Positions 50,048 to 60,966 of a stretch of 64,000 nucleotides of DNA are shown here, piece by piece. The position numbers were made by a program, and so were the translations under genes. Position 1 is the stretch's first letter; each line of letters begins with the position of its first letter. This DNA is from Hyphomonadaceae bacterium (lineage in GTDB: Bacteria; Pseudomonadota; Alphaproteobacteria; Caulobacterales; Aquidulcibacteraceae), in NCBI GenBank assembly GCA_023384105.1, contig JAHDXR010000015.1, forward strand, positions 1 to 64,000. The letters are read 5' to 3'. The notes beneath the pieces are model-generated. The model searched no databases, was not told the DNA's origin, and saw only the letters and a list, made by a program, of their open reading frames with translations.

Positions 50048-51513
50048 CGGGAACGAAAGTGCAAATCCCGCGCATCGCAATCATTGCCACTGCACTGGCC
50101 ATCGGTGCGCTTGCGGCCGGCGCCGGCGGCTACTGGCTCGGTGCGAGCCGCGACGCGCCCGCCGCATCCGAAGACGGAAGGCGCGTGCTCTATTGGTACG
50201 ACCCGATGGTTCCCGATCAGCACTTCGAACAACCGGGCCGCTCACCCTTCATGGATATGGAGCTGGTCCCGCGTTACGCTGATGAGGGCCCTGCCGAAGC
50301 CGGCGTGCGCATCGACCCAGACGTTGTGCAAAATCTCGGCGTTCGGCTTGCCGTCGTTGAGAGCGCGCCGGTGTCGCGCACTGTGACTGCGGCTGGCGTC
50401 ATCGCCTTCAATGACCGTGCAGTCGCGATCGTGCAGGCGCGCGCCGCGGGATTTGTCGAACGCTCGTATGGGCGCGCGGTGGGCGATGTCGTTGCCGCCG
50501 GCGCGCCGATTGTCGATATTCGCGTGCCCGAATGGACGGCGGCGCAAGCCGAATATCTGGCGCTACGCGGCGGAGGCGGCGATCTCGCGGCGGCGGCGCG
50601 AAGGCGCCTTGAGATGCTCGGCATGCCAGCGTCGCTCATCGAACGTGTCGAGCGCAATGGTGCGCCGCGGCCGGTCATGACCGTGACTGCGCCGGTGGCC
50701 GGCGCCATCACGGCGCTCGACATCCGCAACGGCATGACGATTGTTCAGGGCGCGCCGCTCGCCACCATCAACGGCATATCGCCGGTCTGGCTCGCGGTGT
50801 CGCTCGCGCAAGCCGACGCCAGCATCGCGCGCCCCGGAGGCCGCGTCACGGCGCGCGTTCCGGCCTATCCAGGTGAGAGTTTCGCCGGTCGTATCGAAAG
50901 CATCCTGCCGGCGGCGGACGCAGCGACGCGGACAATCCAGGCGCGGATCGCACTGCCAAACCCTCAACGACGGTTGCGTCCGGGCATGACGGCGGAAGTC
51001 GATCTTGCTGAGGGCGATGCGCGTCCCGCGCTCCTCGTGCCCGCTGAAGCCGTGATCCGGACCGGGCGGCGCACCGTCGTCATCGTTGCGCTGGAGGGCG
51101 GACGCTTCGCGCCGATCGAAGTCGAGATCGCCCGACGATCCGGCGACCGTATCGAAGTGCGCCGCGGTCTCAGCGAAGGGCAGCGCGTCGTCGCTTCGGG
51201 GCAATTCCTCATCGATTCCGAAGCGAGCCTGACGGGCGCGCTGGCAAGTCTGGAGGCGTCGTCGGCGCCGCAGGCGGCCGCCGACGGGCATCAAGCCAGC
51301 GGCCGCGTCACGGCGATCAATAGCGTAAACATTACGATCGCGCATGGGCCTGTGCCAAGCCTGCAATGGCCAGGCATGACCATGGCGTTCGTGCTGGAGA
51401 ATGCGGCGTTGGGCCGTGGGATTGCCGTCGGCGACACCGTACAGTTCCGCTTCCGGCAAGATGGCTCGCGCTATGTCGTCAGCGAAATCCGCAAGACGGA
51501 GACGCCGCGATGA
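50044..51513 (+). CDS. CusB-like RND adaptor with C-terminal CusF domain
   Basis: A 489-residue membrane-fusion protein. After a membrane anchor comes a degenerate heavy-metal-binding domain ([29 protein letters not shown]) that lacks the usual Cys and His of YTCPMHP, then barrel-sandwich and beta-barrel domains ([32 protein letters not shown]). The last 80 residues are a CusF-like copper chaperone domain with [18 protein letters not shown], keeping His, Trp and two Met ligands. It would carry Cu+/Ag+ to the pump. It is coupled to both neighbours. Confidence 0.9.
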   Translation: MTGTKVQIPRIAIIATALAIGALAAGAGGYWLGASRDAPAASEDGRRVLYWYDPMVPDQHFEQPGRSPFMDMELVPRYADEGPAEAGVRIDPDVVQNLGVRLAVVESAPVSRTVTAAGVIAFNDRAVAIVQARAAGFVERSYGRAVGDVVAAGAPIVDIRVPEWTAAQAEYLALRGGGGDLAAAARRRLEMLGMPASLIERVERNGAPRPVMTVTAPVAGAITALDIRNGMTIVQGAPLATINGISPVWLAVSLAQADASIARPGGRVTARVPAYPGESFAGRIESILPAADAATRTIQARIALPNPQRRLRPGMTAEVDLAEGDARPALLVPAEAVIRTGRRTVVIVALEGGRFAPIEVEIARRSGDRIEVRRGLSEGQRVVASGQFLIDSEASLTGALASLEASSAPQAAADGHQASGRVTAINSVNITIAHGPVPSLQWPGMTMAFVLENAALGRGIAVGDTVQFRFRQDGSRYVVSEIRKTETPR

Positions 51514-54500
51514 TCGCCGCGCTGATCCGCTGGTCGGTCGCCAATCGTCTGCTTGTCGTCTTGGCGACGCTTGCGCTTGCGGTTGCGGGCGCGCTGGCGA
51601 TCCGGTCGACGCCGGTTGATGCGATCCCGGACCTCTCGGATGTGCAGGTGGTCATCCGCACAAGTTATCCGGGCCAGGCGCCGCAGATCGTTGAAGATCA
51701 GGTCACGTATCCGCTGACCACCACAATGCTTTCCGTGCCGGGCGCGCGCACGGTTCGAGGCTATTCGTTCTTCGGCGACTCATTTGTCTATGTGATCTTC
51801 GAAGATGGAACCGATCTCTATTGGGCGCGCTCGCGCGTCCTGGAATATCTCAACCAGGTGCAGGGCCGCCTGCCGCCCGCAGCGCGCTCGTCGCTCGGCC
51901 CAGACGCCACAGGCGTCGGCTGGGTCTATCAATACGCGCTCGTCGATCGCAGCGGGCGGCATGATCTTAGCCAGTTGCGCGGCATCCAGGATTGGCTGCT
52001 CAGGTTTGAACTGAAGAGCGTGCCGGGCGTCGCCGAAGTCGCCTCGATCGGCGGCATGGTTCGGCAATATCAGATCGTACTCGATCCAGAGCGCATGGCC
52101 GCCTATGGCGTGTCCCAGCAACAGGTCGCGGACGCCGTGCGCGCGGCTAATGGCGAGACCGGCGGCGCCGTCATCGAGATGGGCGAAGCCGAGCATATGG
52201 TGCGCGCCTCGGGCTATCTGCGCACGCTGCAGGATTTCGACGCCATTCCGCTCGGCCTTGGCGCGAATGGCGTTCCGGTCAGGTTAGGCGACGTCGCCTG
52301 GGTGCAGATCGGTCCGGAGATGCGCCGCGGCATCGCTGAACTTAACGGAGAAGGCGAAGTCGCCGGTGGTGTTGTCATCATCCGCGCCGGCGAGAACGCC
52401 CGCGAAGTGATCGAAGCTGTGCGCACGCGGCTAGACGAGCTGAGACAAAGCCTGCCGGAAGGGGTCGAGGTCGTCACGACCTATGACCGCTCGTCGCTGA
52501 TCGACCGGGCCATCGAAAACCTGACGCACAAGCTCGCCGAGGAATTCATCGTCGTCGCGCTCGTGTGCGCGCTCTTTCTGTTTCACCTCCGCTCGGCGCT
52601 GGTCGCCATCGTGACCTTGCCGCTCGGCGTCATGGCTGCGTTCCTGGTGATGCGCCTTCAGGGCGTCGACGCCAACATCATGTCGCTTTCCGGCATCGCT
52701 ATCGCCATCGGCGCGATGGTGGACGCCGCCATCGTCATGATCGAGAACGCACACAAGCGGCTGGAGCGCTGGCGTGACGAGCATGATGGGGAGATGCCGA
52801 GAGGCGCAGACCATTGGCGCGTCATTACCGAATCATCGGTCGAAGTGGGGCCGGCGCTCTTTTTCAGCCTCCTCATCATCACGCTCTCGTTCCTGCCGGT
52901 GTTCACGCTGCAAGCGCAGGAGGGACGTCTCTTTGCGCCGCTGGCTTTCACCAAGACCTATGCGATGGCCGCGTCAGCGGCGTTGGCGGTGACGCTCATC
53001 CCCGTGCTCATGGGCTTCTGGATACGCGGGCGCATCCCGCACGAAGACGCAAATCTCATCAATCGCTGGCTGGCATGGCTCTATCGGCCTGCAATTGATT
53101 TTGCATTGGCGACGCCAAGAATAGTGCTGCTGATCGCGGCGCTGGTGCTTGCGACGACGGCTTGGCCCATTTCGCGTCTCGGCGGTGAATTCATGCCGAT
53201 GATGGATGAGGGCGATCTGTTGTACATGCCGACGGCGCTGCCTGGCCTGTCGGCGGCGCAGGCGTCGCAATTGTTGCAGCAAACCGACCGGCTCATTCGC
53301 ACGGTGCCCGAGGTCGAGAGCGTCTTCGGCAAAGCGGGTAGGGCTGAAACCGCGACCGATCCCGCGCCGCTCGAAATGTTCGAGACAACAATACGCTTGC
53401 GGCCGCGTTCCGAATGGCGGCCGGGCATGACGCCAGAGCGCATCGTCGAAGAACTTGACCGCGTCGTGCGCGTGCCGGGTCTGACCAATGTCTGGGTGCC
53501 GCCGATCCGAAACCGCATCGATATGCTTGCAACGGGCGTTAAAAGCCCGATCGGCGTCAAGGTGAGCGGACCTGACCTTGCGACCATTGACGCGGCGGCG
53601 CGCGCGATTGAACAGGCTGCGCGCGGCGTGCCTGGCGTTTCCTCCGCCGTCGCCGAGCGCATTTCCGGTGGACGCTACATCAATATCGATATCGATCGCT
53701 TTGCTGCCGCCCGCTACGGTCTCAACGTCGCCGATGTGCAAGCTGTCGTTGCGGGCGCCATCGGCGGCGAGAATATCGGCGAAGTCGTCGATGGACGGGC
53801 GCGCTATCCAATCAATCTGCGTTATCCGCGTGAGGTGCGCGACTCGCTCGACCGGCTCAATGCGCTGCCGATCGTCACGGAAGAGGGCCTGCGCCTCACG
53901 CTCGGCGAAGTGGCGCGCATCGCTGTCGCGGATGGGCCCGCCATGATCCGAAGCGAGAACGGCCGGCTCTCCGCCTTCGTCTATGTGGACGTGCGCGGAC
54001 GCGATTTGGCGTCGGTCGTGCGCGATCTGCAGCGCACGGTCGGCGCCGACGTGCAATTGCCGGCGGGCGTGAGCGTGGCTTACTCAGGACAGTTCGAATA
54101 TCTCGAACGCGCTTCCGCGCGGCTGTTGCTGGTCGGCCCGGCGACGATCGCCATCATCTTTTTGCTTCTCTATCTGACATTCCGCCGGTTCGATGAGGCG
54201 GCGATCGTGATGGCGAGCCTGCCCTTCGCGCTCACGGGCGGTGTGTGGCTCGTTTACTTCCTGGGATATGATTTCTCCGTGGCGGTGGCGGTTGGCTTTC
54301 TCGCGCTCGCCGGGCTTGCCGCCGAGTTCGGGGTCGTGATGCTGATCTACCTGAAGAACGCGCTTCAGGAGCGTCTTGATCGCGGCGTCGAGATAACGCC
54401 CGCCATTGTCGCGGAAGCCGTCCGTGAAGGCGCACTGCTTCGCCTTCGCCCCAAAGCGATGACCGTTGCCGTCATCCTCGCTGGTCTGCTGCCCATTCTC

Positions 54501-54692
54501 TTTACTGGCGGGGCAGGCGCGGAAGTCATGCGCCGCATTGCGGCGCCCCTTGTCGGCGGCATGCTCACCGCGCCGCTTTTGTCTTTGATTGTCATTCCCG
54601 CGGCCTATTTTATGATCCGGCGCCGCGGCATCGAGCGCGATGCGCTTGCACGCTCCAAAGACCGGATCGCCCTCGAAAAAGGAATTCAGTGA
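51510..54692 (+). CDS. CusA-like heavy-metal RND pump
   Basis: A 1060-residue inner-membrane proton antiporter of the HME-RND family: 12 membrane helices, start [20 protein letters not shown], the periplasmic segment [26 protein letters not shown]-like, and the [16 protein letters not shown] motif. The similarity to CusA/SilA and the company of CusF domains point to Cu+/Ag+. ATG 51510 is at the stop of the adaptor gene; a longer frame from 51366 lies inside that gene and is rejected. Confidence 0.93.
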   Translation: MIAALIRWSVANRLLVVLATLALAVAGALAIRSTPVDAIPDLSDVQVVIRTSYPGQAPQIVEDQVTYPLTTTMLSVPGARTVRGYSFFGDSFVYVIFEDGTDLYWARSRVLEYLNQVQGRLPPAARSSLGPDATGVGWVYQYALVDRSGRHDLSQLRGIQDWLLRFELKSVPGVAEVASIGGMVRQYQIVLDPERMAAYGVSQQQVADAVRAANGETGGAVIEMGEAEHMVRASGYLRTLQDFDAIPLGLGANGVPVRLGDVAWVQIGPEMRRGIAELNGEGEVAGGVVIIRAGENAREVIEAVRTRLDELRQSLPEGVEVVTTYDRSSLIDRAIENLTHKLAEEFIVVALVCALFLFHLRSALVAIVTLPLGVMAAFLVMRLQGVDANIMSLSGIAIAIGAMVDAAIVMIENAHKRLERWRDEHDGEMPRGADHWRVITESSVEVGPALFFSLLIITLSFLPVFTLQAQEGRLFAPLAFTKTYAMAASAALAVTLIPVLMGFWIRGRIPHEDANLINRWLAWLYRPAIDFALATPRIVLLIAALVLATTAWPISRLGGEFMPMMDEGDLLYMPTALPGLSAAQASQLLQQTDRLIRTVPEVESVFGKAGRAETATDPAPLEMFETTIRLRPRSEWRPGMTPERIVEELDRVVRVPGLTNVWVPPIRNRIDMLATGVKSPIGVKVSGPDLATIDAAARAIEQAARGVPGVSSAVAERISGGRYINIDIDRFAAARYGLNVADVQAVVAGAIGGENIGEVVDGRARYPINLRYPREVRDSLDRLNALPIVTEEGLRLTLGEVARIAVADGPAMIRSENGRLSAFVYVDVRGRDLASVVRDLQRTVGADVQLPAGVSVAYSGQFEYLERASARLLLVGPATIAIIFLLLYLTFRRFDEAAIVMASLPFALTGGVWLVYFLGYDFSVAVAVGFLALAGLAAEFGVVMLIYLKNALQERLDRGVEITPAIVAEAVREGALLRLRPKAMTVAVILAGLLPILFTGGAGAEVMRRIAAPLVGGMLTAPLLSLIVIPAAYFMIRRRGIERDALARSKDRIALEKGIQ

Positions 54693-55042
54693 TGCTCAAG
54701 GCGCTTATCGTTCCGATCGTTTTGTTGGCTGCCGCGTGCTCGCCGCCGGCGGCGCAGGATGCTGAAAAATCGGATGCAGGAATGGACATGGCCGAAAGCG
54801 CGGCGCCAGCGCAGACCGGTCCGATTGCTGGCGTCGGTACAGTGACCGCCGTGGATGCAGCGGCTGGTACGGTCTCACTCGATCATGAGGCCATCGCTGC
54901 GATCAGTTGGCCCGCCATGTCGATGCAGTTCAGGGTCGAAGACCCCGCCGCGCTTCAAGGCATCGCCGTCGGGGATCGCGTGTCGTTTGAATTGAAAAGC
55001 GCCACCGAGTCATCGGTTGTCACCGAGATTGCAAAGCAATAG
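54692..55042 (+). CDS. CusF-like periplasmic Cu/Ag chaperone (lipoprotein)
   Basis: A 116-residue protein with a lipoprotein leader (LIVPIVLLAAACSPP) and a CusF domain: VSLDHEAIAAISWPAMSMQF holds the His, Trp and two Met ligands of CusF. It follows cusA directly (GTG 54689 is an alternative start). Together with the C-terminal domain of the adaptor this gives two CusF modules in one operon. A strong hairpin follows the stop. Confidence 0.9.
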   Translation: MLKALIVPIVLLAAACSPPAAQDAEKSDAGMDMAESAAPAQTGPIAGVGTVTAVDAAAGTVSLDHEAIAAISWPAMSMQFRVEDPAALQGIAVGDRVSFELKSATESSVVTEIAKQ

Positions 55043-55048
55043 TCGCGT

Positions 55049-55078
55049 GTTGCGGGCGCTTTGAGCGGCGCCCGCAAC
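55049..55078. terminator. Bidirectional terminator between cus and P1B-4 ATPase genes
   Basis: Perfect 11-base stem GTTGCGGGCGC / GCGCCCGCAAC with an 8-base loop, in the 73-base gap between two convergent genes. There is no T-run, so release may need help, but position and stem strength support a shared terminator. Confidence 0.75.
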
Positions 55079-55115
55079 ATATGCATGCGAGCAGCGCCGC
55101 GGCTCCGGAGCGGTG

Positions 55116-57131
55116 TCATGCTTGTTTGGGGTCTGAAGCGGTAGGATCGCGATACGCGAGGAGCCGCAGAGCGTTGGCGACCACCAGCAGAGTTGAGCCC
55201 TCATGGAAAATGATGGCCGCTCCAATTTGGAGGCCGAACAGGGTCGACGGGATCAGAACGGCCACGACGCCTAGGCTCGCCCACAAGTTCTGCTTGATGA
55301 TGGCGCTGGTCTGACGACTAAGGCCGACCGCAAAGGGAAGATGCGCGAGATCGTCAGACATCAAAGCTACGTCCGCCGTTTCAAGCGCCACGTCCGAACC
55401 GGCGGCGCCCATAGCAATGCCAACCGTGGCATTGGCCATAGCGGGCGCGTCATTCACGCCATCGCCGACCATGGCGACTTTGCCCTCGGTACGGACAAGC
55501 TCCGCGATATAGGAGACTTTGTCTTCGGGCATGAGCGCGCCCTTGGCGTCGGTAAGGCCGACGTTCGATGCAATCGTGCTGGCGACGCTTTGATTGTCGC
55601 CGGTCAACATGATCATGCGGCGCACGCCAAGCTTCCGCAGCCTTGCTATGACGTTCGCCGCCGCCGGACGTTCCCTGTCCATGAGGCCCAGCAGGCCGAG
55701 ATACCTATCTCCGTGGCGCACGATCATCACGGTGCGGCCGTTTTCCTCTACAGACCGCGCTTGATCGAGAAGGGCGCCTGGCGGAGCAGCCCCGTTGCTT
55801 CCGTCGAAAAGACCAAGCTTGCCGATCCACGTCTCCAAGCCGGAGACGACGCCCTTTACTCCCTTGCCGGTGATGCTTTCCACATCCTGCGCGGCGGCAA
55901 TCGTCGCGCCGTTGAGCCGTTCGCGTCCATCGCGCGTCACGGCCGCTGCTAAGGGATGATCGCTGATTTCTTCAACGGCGATGGCGACGGTCAATAGCTC
56001 TTGTTCACTGACTCCATTTGCAGGGATCACGTCCGTAAGCTTAGGGCGCCCCTCGGTGAGCGTGCCGGTCTTGTCGAAGGCGACCGCCGTCAACGTGCCT
56101 AGATTTTCCAGCGGGGCGCCGCCTTTGATCAATACGCCGCCACGTCCCGCTCTCGCGATCCCGCTAAGGACGGCGCTTGGGACTGATATGGCGAGTGCGC
56201 ATGGGCTCGCTGCGACAAGGACAGCCATGGCGCGATAGAAGGAGGCTGAGAAGGGTTCGTCGATGACCACCCAGGCGAACATGAGGAGCGCAACGAGAGC
56301 GAGAACGGCGGGTACATAATAGCGCTCGAATCGCTGAGTGAATTGCTGTGTAGGCGAGCGCTGGGTTTCGGCCTCCGCGACCATGCGCACAACACGCGCC
56401 AGCGTTGTCTCGCCGGCGCGACGAGCAACATAAACTTCTAGCGCGCCTGCGCCATTGATCGTTCCCGCAAACACGCGATGCTCGGCCGGTGTCTTGGCGA
56501 AATCGGTGGTGCTGGTGATCGCGCTTTGCAGCGGCCGTTTATCGACCGGCACGCTCTCACCTGTGACCGGAGCCTGATTGACGCTGCTTTCGCCGACAAC
56601 GACATAGCCATCGGCCGGCAGACGCTCATTAGGCTTGATCAGAACCACATCGCCAATGGCGAGATCTTCAACCGCAACGTCTTGCGCATTGCCGTTTCGC
56701 CTTATCAGCGCGCGTTCGGGGGCTAGCTTTGCAAGCCCCTCAATGGCGCGTTTGGCTCTGCCCATCGCGTAGCCTTCCAGCGAGTGGCCGAGACTAAAGA
56801 GAAAAAGGAGAAGGGCGCCTTCCGACCAATGTCCCAACACCGCGGCGCCTGCGGCCGCGACGAGCATGAGGGTGTCGATCTGAAAGCGCCGGTGAAGGAC
56901 GTTCTCGAAAGCCTCTCGCAGTGTGAAGAAGCCACCGAAGAAATAGGCGGCAACATAGAAGACGAGCGGGAGGGCTTCAATTCCAGCGCGTTCACTCAAC
57001 CAACCGGCGGCCAAGGCGCATCCTGACAGAAGCGCGAAGGCAAGCTCGGTACGCTCGCCAAGAATGCCGCCGCCCTCGTGCGTATGTCCGCCTGGGTGAG
57101 ACTCTGCGCCTTTGTCGGGCGGCGTCATCAA
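55116..57131 (-). CDS. P1B-4-type heavy-metal ATPase (Co/Zn/Fe class)
   Basis: A 671-residue metal exporter without an N-terminal HMA domain; only a short His-rich start (HPGGHTHEGG). The membrane metal site is SPC (AASPCALAI) in place of CPC, and the late helix has HEGSTLLVV, the combination of the P1B-4 class (CoaT/CtpD-like). The ATPase core is intact: [17 protein letters not shown] and [10 protein letters not shown]. It follows ahpD by overlap and ends the Czc operon. Cobalt, zinc or ferrous iron are likely ions. Confidence 0.9.
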   Translation of the reverse strand: MMTPPDKGAESHPGGHTHEGGGILGERTELAFALLSGCALAAGWLSERAGIEALPLVFYVAAYFFGGFFTLREAFENVLHRRFQIDTLMLVAAAGAAVLGHWSEGALLLFLFSLGHSLEGYAMGRAKRAIEGLAKLAPERALIRRNGNAQDVAVEDLAIGDVVLIKPNERLPADGYVVVGESSVNQAPVTGESVPVDKRPLQSAITSTTDFAKTPAEHRVFAGTINGAGALEVYVARRAGETTLARVVRMVAEAETQRSPTQQFTQRFERYYVPAVLALVALLMFAWVVIDEPFSASFYRAMAVLVAASPCALAISVPSAVLSGIARAGRGGVLIKGGAPLENLGTLTAVAFDKTGTLTEGRPKLTDVIPANGVSEQELLTVAIAVEEISDHPLAAAVTRDGRERLNGATIAAAQDVESITGKGVKGVVSGLETWIGKLGLFDGSNGAAPPGALLDQARSVEENGRTVMIVRHGDRYLGLLGLMDRERPAAANVIARLRKLGVRRMIMLTGDNQSVASTIASNVGLTDAKGALMPEDKVSYIAELVRTEGKVAMVGDGVNDAPAMANATVGIAMGAAGSDVALETADVALMSDDLAHLPFAVGLSRQTSAIIKQNLWASLGVVAVLIPSTLFGLQIGAAIIFHEGSTLLVVANALRLLAYRDPTASDPKQA

Positions 57132-57661
57132 GCGGCCATGGCGGCTTCGCCGCGCAGCACAACGGCGATTGCGTTGACAGTCGCGGCGATTCGCAGCGCG
57201 GCTTGCACCCGCTCCAGTGTGACGCCGCGCTTGTGCAATTCGGCCTCGTGCGAGTTAAGGCAGGCTCCGCAATTCGACATCGCTGACACCGCCAAGGCCC
57301 ACAGCTCGAAATCGATCTTCTCGATGGGAGGATTGACGAGCGCAGCCATGGAAAGATTGACCGGGGCGCCGCGATAGTCGTGGTTTGCGAGCAGATTTAT
57401 CGAGCCATAGTAAACCGTGTTCATGCCCATGATCGCCGCCGCCGCCATTGCGCCGGATTTCGCTTCGGGCGTTAGACGCGGTTCGGTTTCGGCCCTGACG
57501 GCCTTTGCCACCGTAGGAACGCCCGAAGCAAAGGCGCAGGCCAAAAAACAACCCCACTTCTGCTGGTCGGAAAGCAATGTCTCTCGCGAGAGCTGGTCGA
57601 GGTTCTTTCGCAGGTCTCCCGCATATGTAGGCAATGCATTTTGGAGTGCAGTCAGCGACAT
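57128..57661 (-). CDS. AhpD/CMD-family alkylhydroperoxidase-like protein
   Basis: A 177-residue helical protein with the redox motif CGACLNSHE (Cys-Gly-Ala-Cys, His) of AhpD-like carboxymuconolactone decarboxylase-family proteins, and KSGAMAAAAIMGMNTVYYG before it. It should reduce peroxides with a thiol partner. It sits between the CzcA pump and the P1B-4 ATPase in one transcription unit, suggesting defence against oxidative damage caused by metals. Confidence 0.88.
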   Translation of the reverse strand: MSLTALQNALPTYAGDLRKNLDQLSRETLLSDQQKWGCFLACAFASGVPTVAKAVRAETEPRLTPEAKSGAMAAAAIMGMNTVYYGSINLLANHDYRGAPVNLSMAALVNPPIEKIDFELWALAVSAMSNCGACLNSHEAELHKRGVTLERVQAALRIAATVNAIAVVLRGEAAMAA

Positions 57662-57680
57662 TGTCTTGTCTCCTCCATTA

Positions 57681-60600
57681 TCATTCTGCTTGGACCGGCG
57701 CGCCTGCTGTGTAAGCGGTCGGCATCTCTCCTTCCGTGGTGCGGTGGCCCGTTCGCAGCATCAGCCGGCAGATTGCTGGCAGCACAAAAAGCGTGAGCAG
57801 TGTCGCTGTGATCAGGCCGCCGATGACGACCGTCGCGAGCGGCTTTTGCACTTCGGCGCCGGTCCCATGAGCGATGGCCATGGGCACGAACCCGATGGCT
57901 GGCACGATGCCGGTCATCAGAACCGCGCGAAATTTCTCGATCATGCCCTCGCGAATGGCGTCATCAACGGGCATGCCGAGGTCGAGGCGGCTGTTGATGC
58001 TGGTCATGACGACGAGGCCGTTTAAGACCGCGACGCCCGCCAAACAGATGAAGCCGACAGCAGCGGAGATCGAGAACGGCATGCCGGTAAGGAAGAGGGT
58101 GTAGACCCCGCCGGCGAGCGCCAGCGGCACAGCGGTGAAGACCGCCCCGGCGGCGCGGAGGGAGCCCAGTGCCATGTAGAGAATGCCGAAGATGAGAACG
58201 AAGCACGCGGGCACGATCAGCGACATGCGCTGAGAAGCCGATTGCAGGTTTTCAAACTGGCCGCCCCAAACGATGTAAGCGCCAGTGGGCAGAGTCACCT
58301 CGCTGACTCTCTGCTGCGCCTCGGTCACAAAGGAACCTAAGTCACGTCCGCGCACGTTGGCCTGAACGACGACGCGGCGGCTCCCGTTCTCTCGGCTGAC
58401 TTGATTGAGCCCTTCGGAAAACGTGAAAGTCGCCACCTCTCGCAGGGGGATGGAAGCGCGAGGGCCGCTTTCGGTTTCCGACAACATGACGGGGAGCGCG
58501 CCCACCGCGTCGAGATCATCGCGCACGGCTTCGGGCAAGCGCACGACGACGTCAAAGCGGCGATCGCCTTCAAACACGAGACCGGCCTCGCGACCGCCCA
58601 TCGCTGTAGCCACGGTGTCCGTCACGTCCTGCAAGGAGAGGCCGTAGCGAGCGATGGCGTCGCGGTCGAAGCGTACGTCGAGTGTTGGAAAGCCGCCGGT
58701 TTGTTCGACTTTCACATCCGCCGCGCCCTCGATCGATTGCAGCACGGCGGCAATACGGCCGGCGGCCTGGCTCATCTCGGTGAGATCTTCGCCATAGAGC
58801 TTGATCGCCACATCGCCGCGGACGCCGGCGATAAGCTCGTTGAAGCGCATCTGGATTGGCTGGGTGAATTCATAGGAATTGCCGATAAGCTGGGAGAGCC
58901 GCGCTTCCATGCGGGCGATCAGTTCTGCTTTAGGCTCGTTCGGATTAGGCCACTCCGAGCGCGGCTTCAGGACCACAAACGAGTCCGAGATATTCACCGG
59001 CATAGGATCGGACGCGACCTCCGCCGTGCCCGTCTTTGAAAAGACGAACGCGACTTCGGGGAATTCCGAGATCACTTGCTCCACACGCGCCTGCATCGCG
59101 GTCGATTGCTGCAACGACGTCGATGGGATGCGGACGGCCTGGACGGCGATGTCTTGCTCGTCGAGCTGCGGGATGAATTCGCGTCCCAGCGTGAAGAAGA
59201 GGGCGCCGGCGATCACAAAGATTGCGACGCCTACGGCAATAACCGTTCGCGGCTTGCGCAGTGAGTAGTCGAGACCGGGTTGGTAGCGATTGCGCGCCAC
59301 CTCTATGGCCTTGACTTCCTTCTCGGCGACCTTGCCGCGAATGAGCAGCGCGACCATCGCCGGAACGAATGTCAGCGACAGCACGAAGGCGGCAGCGAGC
59401 GCCAGCATCAGCGTGATCGCCATTGGCGAGAACATCTTGCCTTCGACGCCCGAGAATGTGAGCAGCGGGGCGAACACAAGGAAGATGATCATTTGACCGA
59501 AGATGGTCGGTTTGATCATCTCGCGTCCGGCTTCCAGCGTCTCGTGCAGGCGCTCCGGCAAAGTTAGAAGCCGGCCCTCGTGATGCTGGCGCTCGGACAA
59601 TCGTCTGAGACAATTCTCGATAATGATCACCGAACCATCGACGATCAGGCCGAAATCGAGCGCACCCAGGCTCATGAGATTGCCGGAGACGCCGAAGACA
59701 TTCATGCCGATAGAGGTCATGAGCATCGAGAGGGGAATGATGAGCGTGGCGATGATCGCCGCACGCACGTTGCCCAGCAGCAGGAAGAGCACCACCGCAA
59801 CCAGGAGCGCGCCTTCCGCAAGATTACGTTCCACCGTGGCGATGGTGGCGTTCACAAGTTTTGAGCGATCATAGACCACTTCAGCGATGATGCCGGGCGG
59901 CAAAGTTTGCCTAATCTGTTCAAGCCGTTCTGCTGCTGAGGCGGCGACCGTGCGGCTATTGCCGCCAGTGATCATGAGCACGGTGCCGACAACCACTTCG
60001 CGGCCCCCGGATGTGGCGGCGCCGGTTCGCAGATCGCCGCCCACGCTCACATTGGCGACATCTCGCACAGTAATCGGCACGCCGTCGCGGGTGGCGACGA
60101 CAGCTTCGGAAATCTCTTCAAGCGTTCGGATGCGTGCATCCGCGCGCACCAGGAACGATTCGCCGCCCTGTTGGATGAAGTTCGCGCCAACGGAGAGGTT
60201 GGCGCGCTCAAGCGCCTCGGCGAGCTCGGAAAATGAAATGCCATAGGCGGAGAGCGCGCCAGCGTCCGGTTCGACGACGTATTGCTTCTCGTAGCCGCCA
60301 ATCGAGTCAATACCCGCGACGCTCGGGACGGACCGCATTTGTGGCCGGATGATCCAATCCTGGATCGTGCGCAAATAGCCAGCCTGCGCCACCGTATCGG
60401 TGAGGCGTTCGCCCTCAACTGTGAGGTAGGCGCCGTCTGGCTGCCAGCCGGGCTGACCTGCTGCAACACGCACGCCCTCGGCGTTTGGATCGGCATAATG
60501 CACCGTCCACATCAGCACTTCGCCAAGTCCGGTGGAAATTGGGCCCATTTGCGGTTCGACGCCGTTGGGCAGGCTTTCGCGCGCTTGCGTCAGCCGTTCT

Positions 60601-60932
60601 GCGACTTGCTGGCGCGCGAAGTAGATATCGACATTGTCCTCGAAGACGACAGTGACCTGGCTGAACCCATTGCGAGAAATCGAGCGCGTGCTCTGCAGCC
60701 CAACGATGCCAGACATCGCCGTTTCGACAGGATAGGTGACAAGGCGTTCGACATCGAGCGGCCCGAAGGAGGGCGCGACCGTGTTGATCTGCACCTGGCG
60801 ATTTGTGATGTCCGGCACAGCGTCAATTGGCAGACGCATGATGTTGTAAACGCCGATGCCGGCGACGATGAGGACGATCGCCATGACAGCCCAGCGGGCT
60901 TTGACGGCGAGTTCAATGAGGCGGCTGATCAT
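57681..60932 (-). CDS. czcA: CzcA-like heavy-metal RND pump
   Basis: A 1083-residue HME-RND antiporter: start MISRLIELAVKARWAVMAIV, LPIDAVPDITNRQVQINT, and the membrane segment SLGALDFGLIVDGSVIIIEN with the acidic residues needed for proton flow (DFGLIVDGSVIIIENCLRR class, CzcA-type). These fit Co/Zn/Cd efflux. It lies 34 bases after the adaptor gene in the order czcC-czcB-czcA. The gene is complete. Confidence 0.93.
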   Translation of the reverse strand: MISRLIELAVKARWAVMAIVLIVAGIGVYNIMRLPIDAVPDITNRQVQINTVAPSFGPLDVERLVTYPVETAMSGIVGLQSTRSISRNGFSQVTVVFEDNVDIYFARQQVAERLTQARESLPNGVEPQMGPISTGLGEVLMWTVHYADPNAEGVRVAAGQPGWQPDGAYLTVEGERLTDTVAQAGYLRTIQDWIIRPQMRSVPSVAGIDSIGGYEKQYVVEPDAGALSAYGISFSELAEALERANLSVGANFIQQGGESFLVRADARIRTLEEISEAVVATRDGVPITVRDVANVSVGGDLRTGAATSGGREVVVGTVLMITGGNSRTVAASAAERLEQIRQTLPPGIIAEVVYDRSKLVNATIATVERNLAEGALLVAVVLFLLLGNVRAAIIATLIIPLSMLMTSIGMNVFGVSGNLMSLGALDFGLIVDGSVIIIENCLRRLSERQHHEGRLLTLPERLHETLEAGREMIKPTIFGQMIIFLVFAPLLTFSGVEGKMFSPMAITLMLALAAAFVLSLTFVPAMVALLIRGKVAEKEVKAIEVARNRYQPGLDYSLRKPRTVIAVGVAIFVIAGALFFTLGREFIPQLDEQDIAVQAVRIPSTSLQQSTAMQARVEQVISEFPEVAFVFSKTGTAEVASDPMPVNISDSFVVLKPRSEWPNPNEPKAELIARMEARLSQLIGNSYEFTQPIQMRFNELIAGVRGDVAIKLYGEDLTEMSQAAGRIAAVLQSIEGAADVKVEQTGGFPTLDVRFDRDAIARYGLSLQDVTDTVATAMGGREAGLVFEGDRRFDVVVRLPEAVRDDLDAVGALPVMLSETESGPRASIPLREVATFTFSEGLNQVSRENGSRRVVVQANVRGRDLGSFVTEAQQRVSEVTLPTGAYIVWGGQFENLQSASQRMSLIVPACFVLIFGILYMALGSLRAAGAVFTAVPLALAGGVYTLFLTGMPFSISAAVGFICLAGVAVLNGLVVMTSINSRLDLGMPVDDAIREGMIEKFRAVLMTGIVPAIGFVPMAIAHGTGAEVQKPLATVVIGGLITATLLTLFVLPAICRLMLRTGHRTTEGEMPTAYTAGAPVQAE

Positions 60933-60966
60933 GAAACGAGATCCGGTCGAAATTGATGAGTGACGC

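Noticed and set aside
48275-50080. 601-residue minus-strand frame opposite the small metal protein and CusC
   Set aside because: Arg-rich antisense frame; CusC and its neighbours on + have signal peptides, family motifs and ribosome sites.
52974-54056. 360-residue minus-strand frame opposite CusA
   Set aside because: Antisense shadow of the RND pump gene.
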